Assembly: GCF_900110415.1 (NCBI RefSeq)
Contig: NZ_FODR01000002.1
Coordinates: forward strand, 1-64,000
Length of the DNA stretch: 64,000 bases
Reading direction: 5' to 3'
Source: Mucilaginibacter sp. OK283
GTDB lineage: Bacteria > Bacteroidota > Bacteroidia > Sphingobacteriales > Sphingobacteriaceae
The position numbers and the translations under genes were made by a program. Positions 26,823 to 35,652 of this stretch are shown here, one piece after another. Numbering within the stretch: position 1 is the stretch's first letter; each line of letters starts with the position of its first letter. Under the pieces are notes generated by a model. The model made no database searches. It had not been told where the DNA came from and was given only the letters and a program-made list of their open reading frames with translations.

Positions 26823-28244
26823 CTAGGAGCGGTGGTTTCTGGATACCGGTCTTTTTGTCGGCTCGTGGGGCTTTCCTTGTGCCAGGTGCGCGTGCGCTTC
26901 GGCGTGTACTAATTTTAAACGAAGCCAGTTGGTGAGCCGGTGATGTAAGGGCACCAGCACCGCAGCAAGCGCTACAAGTATCGCTAACTCAAGTACAGGC
27001 AAATGGCTACTGATGCGTTGAACAAAGGGATGGATAAAAAGGGTGATAAACTCAAAAACAAGCAGCAGAGATAGTACGCTCATAAATTCAATAACCTTAC
27101 GGTGGGTGCGGCCCTTACTAAGGAAAAGGAGCACCAAAAAGAAAACCGGGATAAATATGGCAATGCCTATTAATTGAAGATTGATGATCCTTTCTTCGGC
27201 TTCATGCCTTTTTTGTTCAGAAATCTCCTGCTGCCGCAATGCTTCGTTAAAGCTTAGTGTTTGTACCTGCTTAATTTTCTCGATGCTAAACATGCTATCC
27301 TTCGCGGCCATTGCCGTTTTTAAATAAAGCAATTCCAGGTGCTCGTTTGATGCCTGGTATATTTTTGTGAGTAAACTGCTTGCTGTAAATATTGCGATAG
27401 GATAATGGGCTTTTTGCGCTGCTTCTAACCCTTTTTTTGCATAAAACGCGCTTGAATCTGGCTGGTTTATATCATTATATAGGGCCGCCAGGCTGTTGTA
27501 AGTATCTGCCAGACTACCCTGATCATTGTTTTTCTCGGCATTATTTAAGCTTAGCCGGTAGTATTCAATTGCAAGCGACCGGTGGTTCATTTTATAGTGA
27601 ATATCGCCCAATATTGATAAGGTATTTGATAAAGAACCCTGATCGCCCAGGTTTTGCTGCAGGGCATAGGCCTGCATCTCGTACCCCAGGGCAAGGTTCA
27701 CTTTATTCAATTTGATATAGCTGTTGCCTATATTAGATAATATGGTGCTTAAAAATTTGTTGTTATGTGTTAATTCGGCAATGGCCTTTGCCTTAAAGTG
27801 ATAGGTAAGGGCTTTCTCATCATCATTTTGATCGGAATAGATAATGCCGATGTTATTGAGGCAGGCCAGCTCGCCCGGCTGATCTTTTTTTTCTTCCCTT
27901 ATTTTTAAAGCGCCCAATAACAGTTCAAGTGCACGGTCATACCTGCCATTTTTCCATAACACAACGCCCATCCGGTTTAAGCTATTTGCTTCGCCCGTTT
28001 TATAATTGATGTTTTTTGCAATAGCAAGGGCCTGGCCGGCATATATTAAAGCACTATCAGCATTAGTTGCCTGCACCAATAAACTTTTTTTAACTAAACG
28101 CGCAATTTGACTGGTGTCGTTTTTGCCATTTTCTGCAGACAGCGTAAACGTTTTATTGCTTTTTTGTTGCCCGCAGGAAAATGACATACCGGCTGTCAGT
28201 AAGCCTATCAGCGCAATTTTAACAACGGACTGTATTTGCATCAC
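26823..28244 (-). CDS. TPR lipoprotein with C-terminal membrane helices, lacking a kinase domain
   Basis: 473 aa. A lipoprotein-like signal ends MSFSC. About seven TPR motifs follow (roughly 50-310, with NRMGVVLWKNGRYDRALELL and NNIGIIYSDQNDDEKALTYH). A coiled segment (QEISEQKRHEAEERI) leads to three membrane helices at about 351-372, 382-402 and 412-432, then a basic tail. The TPR-coil-TM order is that of Bacteroidetes TPR sensor kinases, but no histidine kinase or LuxR output domain follows. It may be a sensor partner or a truncated kinase. A TACTTTTG -7 box lies about 80 bases upstream. Confidence 0.75.
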   Translation of the reverse strand: MMQIQSVVKIALIGLLTAGMSFSCGQQKSNKTFTLSAENGKNDTSQIARLVKKSLLVQATNADSALIYAGQALAIAKNINYKTGEANSLNRMGVVLWKNGRYDRALELLLGALKIREEKKDQPGELACLNNIGIIYSDQNDDEKALTYHFKAKAIAELTHNNKFLSTILSNIGNSYIKLNKVNLALGYEMQAYALQQNLGDQGSLSNTLSILGDIHYKMNHRSLAIEYYRLSLNNAEKNNDQGSLADTYNSLAALYNDINQPDSSAFYAKKGLEAAQKAHYPIAIFTASSLLTKIYQASNEHLELLYLKTAMAAKDSMFSIEKIKQVQTLSFNEALRQQEISEQKRHEAEERIINLQLIGIAIFIPVFFLVLLFLSKGRTHRKVIEFMSVLSLLLVFEFITLFIHPFVQRISSHLPVLELAILVALAAVLVPLHHRLTNWLRLKLVHAEAHAHLAQGKPHEPTKRPVSRNHRS

Positions 28245-28323
28245 CTGGGGCTAACAAAAGCTCAATATTATTGTCGGTTCCTTGTTGAAACTTTAACCTT
28301 TCTGAAAACTTACTAAGCGGGCA

Positions 28324-28331
28324 CAAAAGTA
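28324..28331 (-). promoter_or_regulatory. -7 box of the TPR lipoprotein gene
   Basis: On the minus strand TACTTTTG matches TAnnTTTG. No clear -33 TTG was seen. Confidence 0.35.
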
Positions 28332-28391
28332 CACGGCGCATCATATTATATGACGGGTATTGAATTTGCAGCCCGCAGGGAAAATTTCAAC

Positions 28392-28583
28392 CTAACCTAT
28401 CGGGGTGTTTTTGCCACCAACCAACGAAGCAAAGCCAAGCTGCTCTCCCTCGCTTTCTTCATCCTTTTTTAGGCCGTCGGGCAAATCGTTATCAAACGAG
28501 TTGCCTGTAAATTCGCTTTCAGGCAAGGCGCTGTCAGCATCGTTGTTCAGCTCATCAGGATCATTTTGATTAAATAAATTCAT
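28392..28583 (-). CDS. Small acidic hypothetical protein
   Basis: 63 aa, strongly acidic (MNLFNQNDPDELNNDADS...) with a short Gly-rich end (LVGGKNTPIG). It has no signal or membrane segment. Low complexity and probably disordered. It is bounded by a good ATG and independent of neighbours. Unknown function; could be a small regulatory or structural protein. Confidence 0.45.
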   Translation of the reverse strand: MNLFNQNDPDELNNDADSALPESEFTGNSFDNDLPDGLKKDEESEGEQLGFASLVGGKNTPIG

Positions 28584-28641
28584 GGCTGTTTTTTTTAATA
28601 TTTAGACGTTGTCTTATGCTTTTAATGAAGCACATATCCAT

Positions 28642-28740
28642 CATTGCGAGGTACGAAGCAATCCCGAACTATTTGGAACTTAGCATATCGGGGATTGTTT
28701 AATACTTCGCAATGGCGGTCTGTTTTTATTTTTTTAGACA
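28642..28740. repeat. Interspersed palindromic repeat, family C
   Basis: Imperfect arms 28642-28668 (CATTGCGAGG...) and 28688-28714 are inverted copies. They are followed by a TCTG-T5-A-T7-AGACA tail (28718-28740). The tail, inverted, recurs at 47401-47424 next to another TTGCTTCG sequence, suggesting a degenerate second copy. Confidence 0.55.
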
Positions 28741-28816
28741 ACTTTTAAAAATCGGTTAACCTGTTTTTATTTAAAAATACCCCTAAAGTGTCTGATGTGC
28801 AAGTTTTTACTGTTTT

Positions 28817-28854
28817 TGTGCACATAATGTAAAGCACTTTACACTATGTGTGCA
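28817..28854. promoter_or_regulatory. 38-base imperfect palindrome
   Basis: Two 18-base arms (28817-28834 and 28837-28854) centred on GTAAAGCACTTTAC match at 15 of 18 positions. It lies downstream of the minus-strand ABC operon and the FecR-like stub. It could be a hairpin or an operator; no T-tract follows. Confidence 0.35.
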
Positions 28855-28917
28855 ATTTGGGTTCTCTGTGTGGAGAATAACGACTGTGGTTCTTTATTTT
28901 TTAGTCAGGCATTCATT

Positions 28918-29145
28918 TTATTTTAACGGTTCATCGGTTATTTTATCCTTGACGCGTTTAAATAACAGCTCACTCTGCCCATCGTCTGTCTCGTTATCAG
29001 TGTTGAACCAGTCGGTTATGGTATTTACAAAAAATGCATCGGCTTTGTGGCTTTTTACCCGGCTTTCAAGTGTCAAAAGCTCATCGGCAGTTGCCTCGCC
29101 GATGAGCTTTTTGATGGTAAGGTTTAGGAGGTGTTTTTGGTGCAC
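28918..29145 (-). CDS. Small protein resembling the N-terminus of a FecR-type anti-sigma factor
   Basis: 75 aa. LLNLTIKKLIGEATADELLTLESRVKSHKADAFFVNTITDWF resembles the helical N-terminal segment of FecR proteins (LLxxxLxGxAtxeExxxLexWL), which bind an ECF sigma factor. The membrane helix and periplasmic FecR domain are absent. It follows the ABC/peptidase gene by 22 bases in the same direction. It is either a free-standing small anti-sigma-like protein or a truncated remnant; no sigma gene is adjacent. Confidence 0.45.
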   Translation of the reverse strand: MHQKHLLNLTIKKLIGEATADELLTLESRVKSHKADAFFVNTITDWFNTDNETDDGQSELLFKRVKDKITDEPLK

Positions 29146-29167
29146 TGGGTAAATAGTTGGCCGGTTA

Positions 29168-32100
29168 TTAAAAATCTTTTGAATTATCGCCCATAAGCCG
29201 GTCTATCAGTTTGTTGTATGGGTCGATGCCTGCGTTTACGGGTTTGCCTTTTACAACCATGGTTATGGTGTGCTTGCCGGCGGTAAGCTTGTGCCGTTTT
29301 AGGTAGAGCGGGTTCACTATCAACCTGCCTTCTTTGTTGGTAGTATTGGCCCCAAACACGCCGATATCTATATAATCGTTCATGTTTTTGGCCTCGATAT
29401 CATTGCCTTTGCTATCAATCCAAACTTTACCTGCGTTTACGGTTAGGGTAACCTTATATTCGTTTTTGTTGCCGGTTGGCGCCGATTTTAAATCGATCAG
29501 TTTATTATCGTAAAGCGTGATTTTTTGCCAGGTATCGGTTAAGTAATATTGTAACGAATCGGGCACATGCTTTTGCAGGTAGCGGTACAAATCATTACTG
29601 CCGGCGTAAGGTGGCTTGCTTTTAAAAGCATAGGCGTTTTTAAATTCGCGCAGGGCGTTGTTCAGGCTGTCTTCGCCCATCAAATCTTTTAGGGTGTATA
29701 ATACCAGTCCGGCTTTGCCGCCCCATAAAAACCACTTGTCGGCCTTTATCAGGGGATGTTCTTTATCTTCCATCCGGTGCCTGATAAAGGTGTAAAAGTT
29801 CACCTGGTCGTACAATATCCATTTCATATTATCTTTGCCATACTTTTGCTCGGCCAAAAGCAGGGCGCTGTAACTGGCAAGGCCTTCGGGTATTACCAAT
29901 GAGCCTACGGTTGCGTTTGGCGCAACCTTGTAGCGCCACCATTGCTGTGCCAGCTGGCGACTGGTGTTAAAATATACAAAATCAAACTGGTTGGGGTTTT
30001 CAAAATTGGCGTTCCAGGCATATCGCTCGGCATAAGTATCAAGCGTACTTAATGAGGCATCATGCGGGCCAAAATCACTTGTTTCGGCCAGGCGGATATC
30101 ATTGAAGGGGTAGGGGGCAAATGCCTTTGAAAAATAATGCAGCCCATCTTTATAAGCCGCCATTATGCGGTTGATATTGGTATTATGTGCCGGGTGGTAA
30201 TAAATATCAACATTAACCTTATGGTTAAGCTGTACGCTATCATGCCGGTTTGCATACCTTGCCGATAGGATGGCCAGCGGGGCATAAAAATTATTACCGG
30301 TGTAGTGGTAATAGTTGCGGCCATTTTGCTGCCAGTGTTTTTGCAGGTTGCCGGGGGCTATGGCGGTTTGATTGGCCGATGTACTTACCGTAATATCAAG
30401 GTTTACCAAGCCGGAAGCTTTGCCCGATTTGAGGGTACTGATGCCCACAGGGTCGTTTTGCGCTATTTCCTCCTCTTGCTTCTCGGGCAGCCCGTTTTTT
30501 TTGCGCACGTAATTGCTGTTTAATTCATCATCCTCATCATACCCCATGCCGGGCAGGCCGCCGTTAAAAAATGTACCGTTATGCAGCAGGTTTTTGGCAT
30601 ACAAACCATTTTCGAAGCCTTTATGTGCGATGTATGAATTAACCTCGAACACGGCCGAATCGCCCGGGGCCAAAGGCTTTTCAAACTGGTATAACCTAAA
30701 GTCGGCCGTATCCTGTTTTGGCCTGAACCAATTGAACATACCCCGTTTGTACAGCAGCGGATAGGTAAAGGGCACGGGCTTGCCTGCTATTTTTATACTA
30801 TAACCGGTAACGTCATCGCCATCTAACAATAGCCTTTCAATTGGTTTATCAGTAGGGTTAAAAACAGTTACAAAGGCTTTTACAATTTCCTGCTGCTTAT
30901 CAGGATAAATATCTGCAAATAGCTTTATCCCGGTAACCTTTGGTAGTGGCAGGTCGGCGTATTTTTTTAAAGATTTTTCGTAAATAATAGCTCTGCCTTC
31001 GTTTTCGCCCTGGGTTAAAAAGTTGTTCAGGTAGCTAATGTTGTAGTAATTGTAAGCGCCTACAGCCAAAAAAGCTATGACAACAACCACGGTAAAAAGT
31101 TTTGTTTTGGTATCAAACCTTTGGCCCACCAGTTGCAGCCGCTCTTTAAATGAGCTGGTAACGCCACGGTAATAAAACAAAGCGGCTATAATAATAAGCA
31201 GCCCGCCACATAACAGCCAGTACAGGTTAAACCAGTAAACAGGCGCCTGCATGTGGCCGATGCCATCCATATCTGATATGCCATACCAAGGGGTATAGGA
31301 GTAAATGAGTAGGTTGTAGTTGAATATCCCGGTAGTATTTAAAAAGAAAACCAGAACCCAAATAGCTACCCCAACACCATGCGCCACAAACTTATTATTG
31401 ATAACAACGTGTACCACATAGGCGAAGATGACCATCTCCAGGAAGCGCGGCATAATTACCGTAAACACATACATTAAAAAGAACGACAGGTTATATTGAT
31501 GGAAGCCTTTTATGGTTTGTACAACTAAGCCCGTTACCAGCGGTACCAACGATAAGCCGAAACCAAGTACCAGCAAAGCGAGGAGCTTTGACCCATTAAG
31601 CACCCAGTTTGGCGGCGGTAAGGAATCGTTAATGAATGCATAACGCGTAATTTTGTCGCGGTGCAGGGTTTCGCCGGTGTAAAATATGATGATGAAGAAG
31701 ATGAAAAAGGGGAAGACGTCGTTAAATATGGCCATTAAAATTACGGTGCGCGGGAAATAGGCAACCCCATAATCATTCATGCCCAGCCAGAATACAAAAC
31801 CCAGGAAGCCCATTCCGGCCAGTAAAATTATCCAGAAATAATTATCGCGGATGATGTTGGTGAGTTCTACCCGAGCAAGATTAAATAAGGTTTTGCGGTT
31901 GTAGGAGCCGGTAAAACTTATATTGGCCTTTAATACCAATGCCCGTTTTGTCTTTGAAACCACATCATCAATTGCCGCCTTATCGCGCTTGCCGCTAAAA
32001 AACCTTTCGAAGCTGAACCGTACATAGGTAAATATCAAAATAGCAAGGCCAACGCCTGTCCATATCAACCTGTTGGCCAAAAAAGCGCCGGTAACCGGGA

Positions 32101-32800
32101 ACAGCATTGTGTTTTTATCAGCCGATGTGGTAATGGCCGACATAAAGCGCACGGCGCTGATACCAAAGGGATCGGCATTGATAATTACTGTGGCATTACT
32201 GGTATTTTGCAGAAAGAAAACAGAAATAAAATAACCCAGAAACAGCAGGATGCCACCGGTATAAATCACCTTGACATTCCGGGTAAGCGCTACCAAACCA
32301 AAAAATAACGACGAGGTGAAAAACAGGTTGGGCAGAGCCATCACCAAAAATGGGTGCAGGTAATAAATGAGTTTATTAGGGCCGTATTCTTTAGGGTCTT
32401 TCCAGCCCATGGCCGGGCCAAGCTTTGTACCAATGTAAGCCCCGATAATTATGGCGCTGGCTATAAAAAGCATAAACACAAAGCTGCCCAGGTATCTGCC
32501 CCAAAAATAGCCTGCCTTGGTAATGGGGTAGGTGAGGTAATAATCTTTGGTGTTGTTTTCAATATCCCGGTAAAGCGGCTCGCCCATGATTGATGAGCTT
32601 ACCAGCATCATAAACATGGTAATACCCGCGCACCATAATGCCAAAACAAAAGGCGCGTTGATGTGCTCCTTATCGCCCATGGGCAACCATCCGTGGGCAA
32701 ATGTAGTGATGGTAAATACAAGAATGGCGGCAAAATAAAGATAAACCGCGGGCCTTCTGAGGCGGTTTTGCACCTCGAAAATGAATATTTTCCGAAACAT
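29168..32800 (-). CDS. ABC-2 type permease fused to a catalytically degenerate M1 aminopeptidase domain
   Basis: 1210 aa. The N-terminal half (about 1-590) has a dozen membrane helices in two ABC-2 permease modules. From about 620 an M1-peptidase-like region follows. The usual HEXXH zinc motif with QWW is replaced by RQLAQQWW (R948, Q949, Q952), so both His ligands and the catalytic Glu are gone, while the third-ligand position survives in PEGLASYSA (E972). Peptidase activity is therefore unlikely; the domain may act as a substrate-binding or sensing module. The ATPase gene lies 21 bases upstream in the operon. Fusions of this type are common in Bacteroidetes, normally with an intact HEXXH. 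Confidence 0.88.
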   Translation of the reverse strand: MFRKIFIFEVQNRLRRPAVYLYFAAILVFTITTFAHGWLPMGDKEHINAPFVLALWCAGITMFMMLVSSSIMGEPLYRDIENNTKDYYLTYPITKAGYFWGRYLGSFVFMLFIASAIIIGAYIGTKLGPAMGWKDPKEYGPNKLIYYLHPFLVMALPNLFFTSSLFFGLVALTRNVKVIYTGGILLFLGYFISVFFLQNTSNATVIINADPFGISAVRFMSAITTSADKNTMLFPVTGAFLANRLIWTGVGLAILIFTYVRFSFERFFSGKRDKAAIDDVVSKTKRALVLKANISFTGSYNRKTLFNLARVELTNIIRDNYFWIILLAGMGFLGFVFWLGMNDYGVAYFPRTVILMAIFNDVFPFFIFFIIIFYTGETLHRDKITRYAFINDSLPPPNWVLNGSKLLALLVLGFGLSLVPLVTGLVVQTIKGFHQYNLSFFLMYVFTVIMPRFLEMVIFAYVVHVVINNKFVAHGVGVAIWVLVFFLNTTGIFNYNLLIYSYTPWYGISDMDGIGHMQAPVYWFNLYWLLCGGLLIIIAALFYYRGVTSSFKERLQLVGQRFDTKTKLFTVVVVIAFLAVGAYNYYNISYLNNFLTQGENEGRAIIYEKSLKKYADLPLPKVTGIKLFADIYPDKQQEIVKAFVTVFNPTDKPIERLLLDGDDVTGYSIKIAGKPVPFTYPLLYKRGMFNWFRPKQDTADFRLYQFEKPLAPGDSAVFEVNSYIAHKGFENGLYAKNLLHNGTFFNGGLPGMGYDEDDELNSNYVRKKNGLPEKQEEEIAQNDPVGISTLKSGKASGLVNLDITVSTSANQTAIAPGNLQKHWQQNGRNYYHYTGNNFYAPLAILSARYANRHDSVQLNHKVNVDIYYHPAHNTNINRIMAAYKDGLHYFSKAFAPYPFNDIRLAETSDFGPHDASLSTLDTYAERYAWNANFENPNQFDFVYFNTSRQLAQQWWRYKVAPNATVGSLVIPEGLASYSALLLAEQKYGKDNMKWILYDQVNFYTFIRHRMEDKEHPLIKADKWFLWGGKAGLVLYTLKDLMGEDSLNNALREFKNAYAFKSKPPYAGSNDLYRYLQKHVPDSLQYYLTDTWQKITLYDNKLIDLKSAPTGNKNEYKVTLTVNAGKVWIDSKGNDIEAKNMNDYIDIGVFGANTTNKEGRLIVNPLYLKRHKLTAGKHTITMVVKGKPVNAGIDPYNKLIDRLMGDNSKDF

Positions 32801-32821
32801 AATATTTTGTTTTTAAGCGGG

Positions 32822-33709
32822 TTAAATAGTATTTACATCTACTCGGGTGGCAATATTGCTAAAGTACACATCCTCCAGGTTGGGGGTTGCAGGGATAAAG
32901 CCATTCCCCGGTTCGGTATCCTGTATAATGCGGATGTGCAGCTGCCCCGTTTTTAACTGGGTAGAGATAACCGAAAAATCATCTTTGTAAAAATCAAGAT
33001 CGGCCTTGTCGATCGCTTTGCTGTAAATTTTGCCTTCCAGTTCGGTTACGGCCGCATCGGGTTGGCCGGCGTATAATACTTCGCCCTGGCAAATAATAGC
33101 AAAGTTGGCGCAAAGGGTACTCACGTCCTCTACAATATGGGTGCTTAAAATTACAATAGTATTCTCGCCCAGCTGGCTCAGCAGGTTGTAAAAGCGGTTG
33201 CGCTCGGCAGGGTCAAGGCCGGCGGTAGGTTCATCAACAATGATGAGTTTGGGGTTGCCTATCAGTGCCTGCGCAATGCCAAAGCGCTGTTTCATCCCGC
33301 CCGAGAAGGTGCCCAGGTGTTTTTTGCGGTCTTTAGATAGGTTCACATTTTCGAGCAGGCTGCCCACCAGTTCTTTGCGCTCGGCGGCATTACCTATGCC
33401 TTTAAGCTGGGCAATGTGGTCAAGCATGCGCTCGGCAGATATTTTAGGGTATACGCCAAACTCCTGTGGCAGGTAACCAAGCAGCTGCCTTACCTGGGTT
33501 TTGTTTTTAAGTACATCCAGGTCATCTAAAAAAACGCTGCCTTTATCGGCTTCCTGCAAGGTTGCAATGGTGCGCATCAGCGATGATTTACCGGCCCCGT
33601 TTGGGCCCAATAAACCAAACATACCATTATTCAAAGTGAGGGATACATCCTTTAATGCATGTACCCCGTTGGCGTAAGTTTTTGAAAGGGAATTGATTTG
33701 TAATTTCAT
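32822..33709 (-). CDS. ABC transporter ATP-binding protein for the permease/M1 fusion
   Basis: 295 aa. Walker A GPNGAGKSS (about 34-42), Q-loop YLPQEFG, signature FSGGMKQ and Walker B LIIVDEPTAGLD are intact; H-loop LSTHIVED follows. It would power the permease encoded 21 bases downstream. The C-terminal about 80 residues are a non-catalytic extension ending in ATPNLEDVYF, common in CcmA/NatA-type exporters. Substrate unknown. Confidence 0.92.
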   Translation of the reverse strand: MKLQINSLSKTYANGVHALKDVSLTLNNGMFGLLGPNGAGKSSLMRTIATLQEADKGSVFLDDLDVLKNKTQVRQLLGYLPQEFGVYPKISAERMLDHIAQLKGIGNAAERKELVGSLLENVNLSKDRKKHLGTFSGGMKQRFGIAQALIGNPKLIIVDEPTAGLDPAERNRFYNLLSQLGENTIVILSTHIVEDVSTLCANFAIICQGEVLYAGQPDAAVTELEGKIYSKAIDKADLDFYKDDFSVISTQLKTGQLHIRIIQDTEPGNGFIPATPNLEDVYFSNIATRVDVNTI

Positions 33710-33715
33710 AAGTTA

Positions 33716-34468
33716 CTATTGTTTAAGGTGGATATAGGGTAGCAGGCTGTTTTTGGCAGCCCCGTTTATAATGAGGCGGGTACTATCGCCGGGGCGATAA
33801 TCCAACTGGTTTATTTTAGCTTCGTTAAGGTTTAGGGTGCTTTTGTTGAGTAGCTGTAGTTTGGCTACATTAAAGCGGTTGTTTTTTAAAATAGTAATGT
33901 GCGAACCGCTGAAAGGGCTTAGCCCAACGGTAGCGTTTAACAAGCCGATGTTATTATTGGCCAATACAACCTGGCTGCCATAGTCCTGGCTTATGATTAA
34001 GCTATCCTGTTTAAAGCCATCAATCATTATTTTACCATAATTCCAGTTGTCGTTTGTAGTAGTATCAATAACGCGCTGTTTATTGATAACAATGAAGGCA
34101 TTTGCGGTTACACTTGTAAGTCTGGGACAAGATATGATGATGCGGTAATTTTCGTCATTATAAAACCGGTTGGTGTTGTATTTGATGTTCATTTGCAACA
34201 GCCTGCCCTTTTGGGTAAATTGTACGTAATCAAGTATGTTGGGATCGGCTTTTACACCAAAGGAACCTTGTACTACCTCGACACTGGCTTTATGCGCGGC
34301 ATTTATTTCCAGGGCATCAAAATCCTTGTATGGCAGCGGGGTAAAGTGCGAATAATAGTTTTTGTACCGGCCGGTTAAAAATTCTTTTTTCAGCAACAGG
34401 TCGTATCCCCCGATGCATAGCACCAGGAATACTAAAGCGGCTATAAATATTTTTGTACTCGTTTTCAT
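33716..34468 (-). CDS. Membrane-anchored protein with head-GIN/DUF2807-like beta domain
   Basis: 250 aa. One N-terminal helix (about 7-25) anchors a beta-solenoid-like domain (about 45-245) with regularly spaced short strands (IIISCPRLTSVTANAF, KIMIDGFKQDSLIISQDYGS, NIGLLNATVGLSPFSGSHITI), the pattern of putative autotransporter adhesin head-GIN (DUF2807) proteins. The start overlaps the GntR stop by four bases and the ATPase gene follows after six bases, so it belongs to the ABC operon; it may be an accessory periplasmic or surface factor. Confidence 0.6.
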   Translation of the reverse strand: MKTSTKIFIAALVFLVLCIGGYDLLLKKEFLTGRYKNYYSHFTPLPYKDFDALEINAAHKASVEVVQGSFGVKADPNILDYVQFTQKGRLLQMNIKYNTNRFYNDENYRIIISCPRLTSVTANAFIVINKQRVIDTTTNDNWNYGKIMIDGFKQDSLIISQDYGSQVVLANNNIGLLNATVGLSPFSGSHITILKNNRFNVAKLQLLNKSTLNLNEAKINQLDYRPGDSTRLIINGAAKNSLLPYIHLKQ

Positions 34469-34857
34469 TTGTTTTCGTCTGCTTTAGGCTGGGTTAAACC
34501 GGCCGTGTATTCCTTGTACATGTTCTCCAGTTCTTTGATATCGATATCCAGCAGGTATATATTCCTGAAAAAATCTGGCAGTTGCTGCTGAATAAAACGC
34601 TGCTTGCGATAGGCCTTCACTTTTTGCGGCCCGTCGGGCGCCACAAACAAGCCCAGCCCGCGTTTATTGATCACCACCTCCTGCGATTGCAAAAACTCGT
34701 ACGCCCGGATAACTGTGTTTGGGTTTACTTCGAGCTCAACTGCCATATCGCGCGTGGAAGGGATCTTTTCTTCAGGCAACCATTTGCCTAATAATATATT
34801 TTCGCTCACATAAGCTGCTATCTGCAGGTATATGGCATCCTTATCTTTAAATTCCAT
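34465..34857 (-). CDS. GntR-family regulator, YtrA subfamily
   Basis: 130 aa. The GntR winged HTH covers residues 5-75 (DAIYLQIAAYVSENILLGKW, then ELEVNPNTVIRAYEFLQSQEVVINKRG); the remainder is only about 55 residues, the short C-terminal tail typical of YtrA regulators that control adjacent ABC transporters. It lies in the middle of the operon it presumably represses. A perfect palindrome TAGTGCACTA directly next to the operon's -7 box is a likely binding site. Confidence 0.88.
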   Translation of the reverse strand: MEFKDKDAIYLQIAAYVSENILLGKWLPEEKIPSTRDMAVELEVNPNTVIRAYEFLQSQEVVINKRGLGLFVAPDGPQKVKAYRKQRFIQQQLPDFFRNIYLLDIDIKELENMYKEYTAGLTQPKADENK

Positions 34858-34863
34858 AATGCA

Positions 34864-35652
34864 TTACGCCTGTTTTTCCTTAAGACGAAAGTAGGCAGCC
34901 GTCCATAAAATAAATGCCACAATGATATATACCAATTGGCCCGTCCAAACAAAATCTTCGGGGTTTACGGCAAAGTACTTCCCTTTTTCCATAAAACCTA
35001 CCGATGTAAATGGCACTACCTGGATAATATCGCGATGTATCATATAATGCATAGCTACGTTGTTAAGGGTGATGAGTATGGCTATCACGATAAAAAAAAT
35101 CAGCGCGGTTTTAACAAAATGAAGTTTTTTGAAGCAGATAGCCCCCAAAAAGGCGATAGAATGAAACAGCGAATACAAAATAAGGATGATGAACAACACG
35201 TTACCACCAAAACCAAGTATGCGGTAAAAAAGGCTGAATATTTCAAGCGGCGGCCCGGGAAAATGTTTAGCATGTAATAAAAATAGCATTACCAGGTAAA
35301 AACAGCCTATTGATACCACCAAAAATACTACGAACGAGTATAGCCAGGCCACCAGGTATTTTTCAAAATGGGTACTTGGCAGGGTTAATGCGCCCAGCGC
35401 TTTTTTATCGTCGCCCAGGTCGGTAAATATGGTGCTGGTAAATATGGTGCCGGTGAACAGTATAACCCAGCCCAATAGCAAAAGCTGCAGCGGTAGCTCC
35501 ATGCGCACATCCATCAAAAATACCAGGAAGCTGCCACCCAGCAACAGCACGCAGGTAAGCACCGTTATTGACATCAGGTAGCTTTTATAATGCTCGGTTG
35601 TATGTTTGTAAAACAGCCGGCCAAAGCGTTTCAGGTTAAATATCTCGTTCAT
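34864..35652 (-). CDS. ABC-2 type membrane permease subunit
   Basis: 262 aa with six hydrophobic helices (about 25-47, 53-73, 100-127, 143-167, 177-198 and 238-255). No catalytic motif. It overlaps the end of the upstream ATPase gene by 17 bases and is followed after six bases by the YtrA regulator, as in Bacillus ytr-type clusters. It would form the membrane part of the exporter with the MIEIKELHFGYQ ATPase. Confidence 0.8.
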   Translation of the reverse strand: MNEIFNLKRFGRLFYKHTTEHYKSYLMSITVLTCVLLLGGSFLVFLMDVRMELPLQLLLLGWVILFTGTIFTSTIFTDLGDDKKALGALTLPSTHFEKYLVAWLYSFVVFLVVSIGCFYLVMLFLLHAKHFPGPPLEIFSLFYRILGFGGNVLFIILILYSLFHSIAFLGAICFKKLHFVKTALIFFIVIAILITLNNVAMHYMIHRDIIQVVPFTSVGFMEKGKYFAVNPEDFVWTGQLVYIIVAFILWTAAYFRLKEKQA

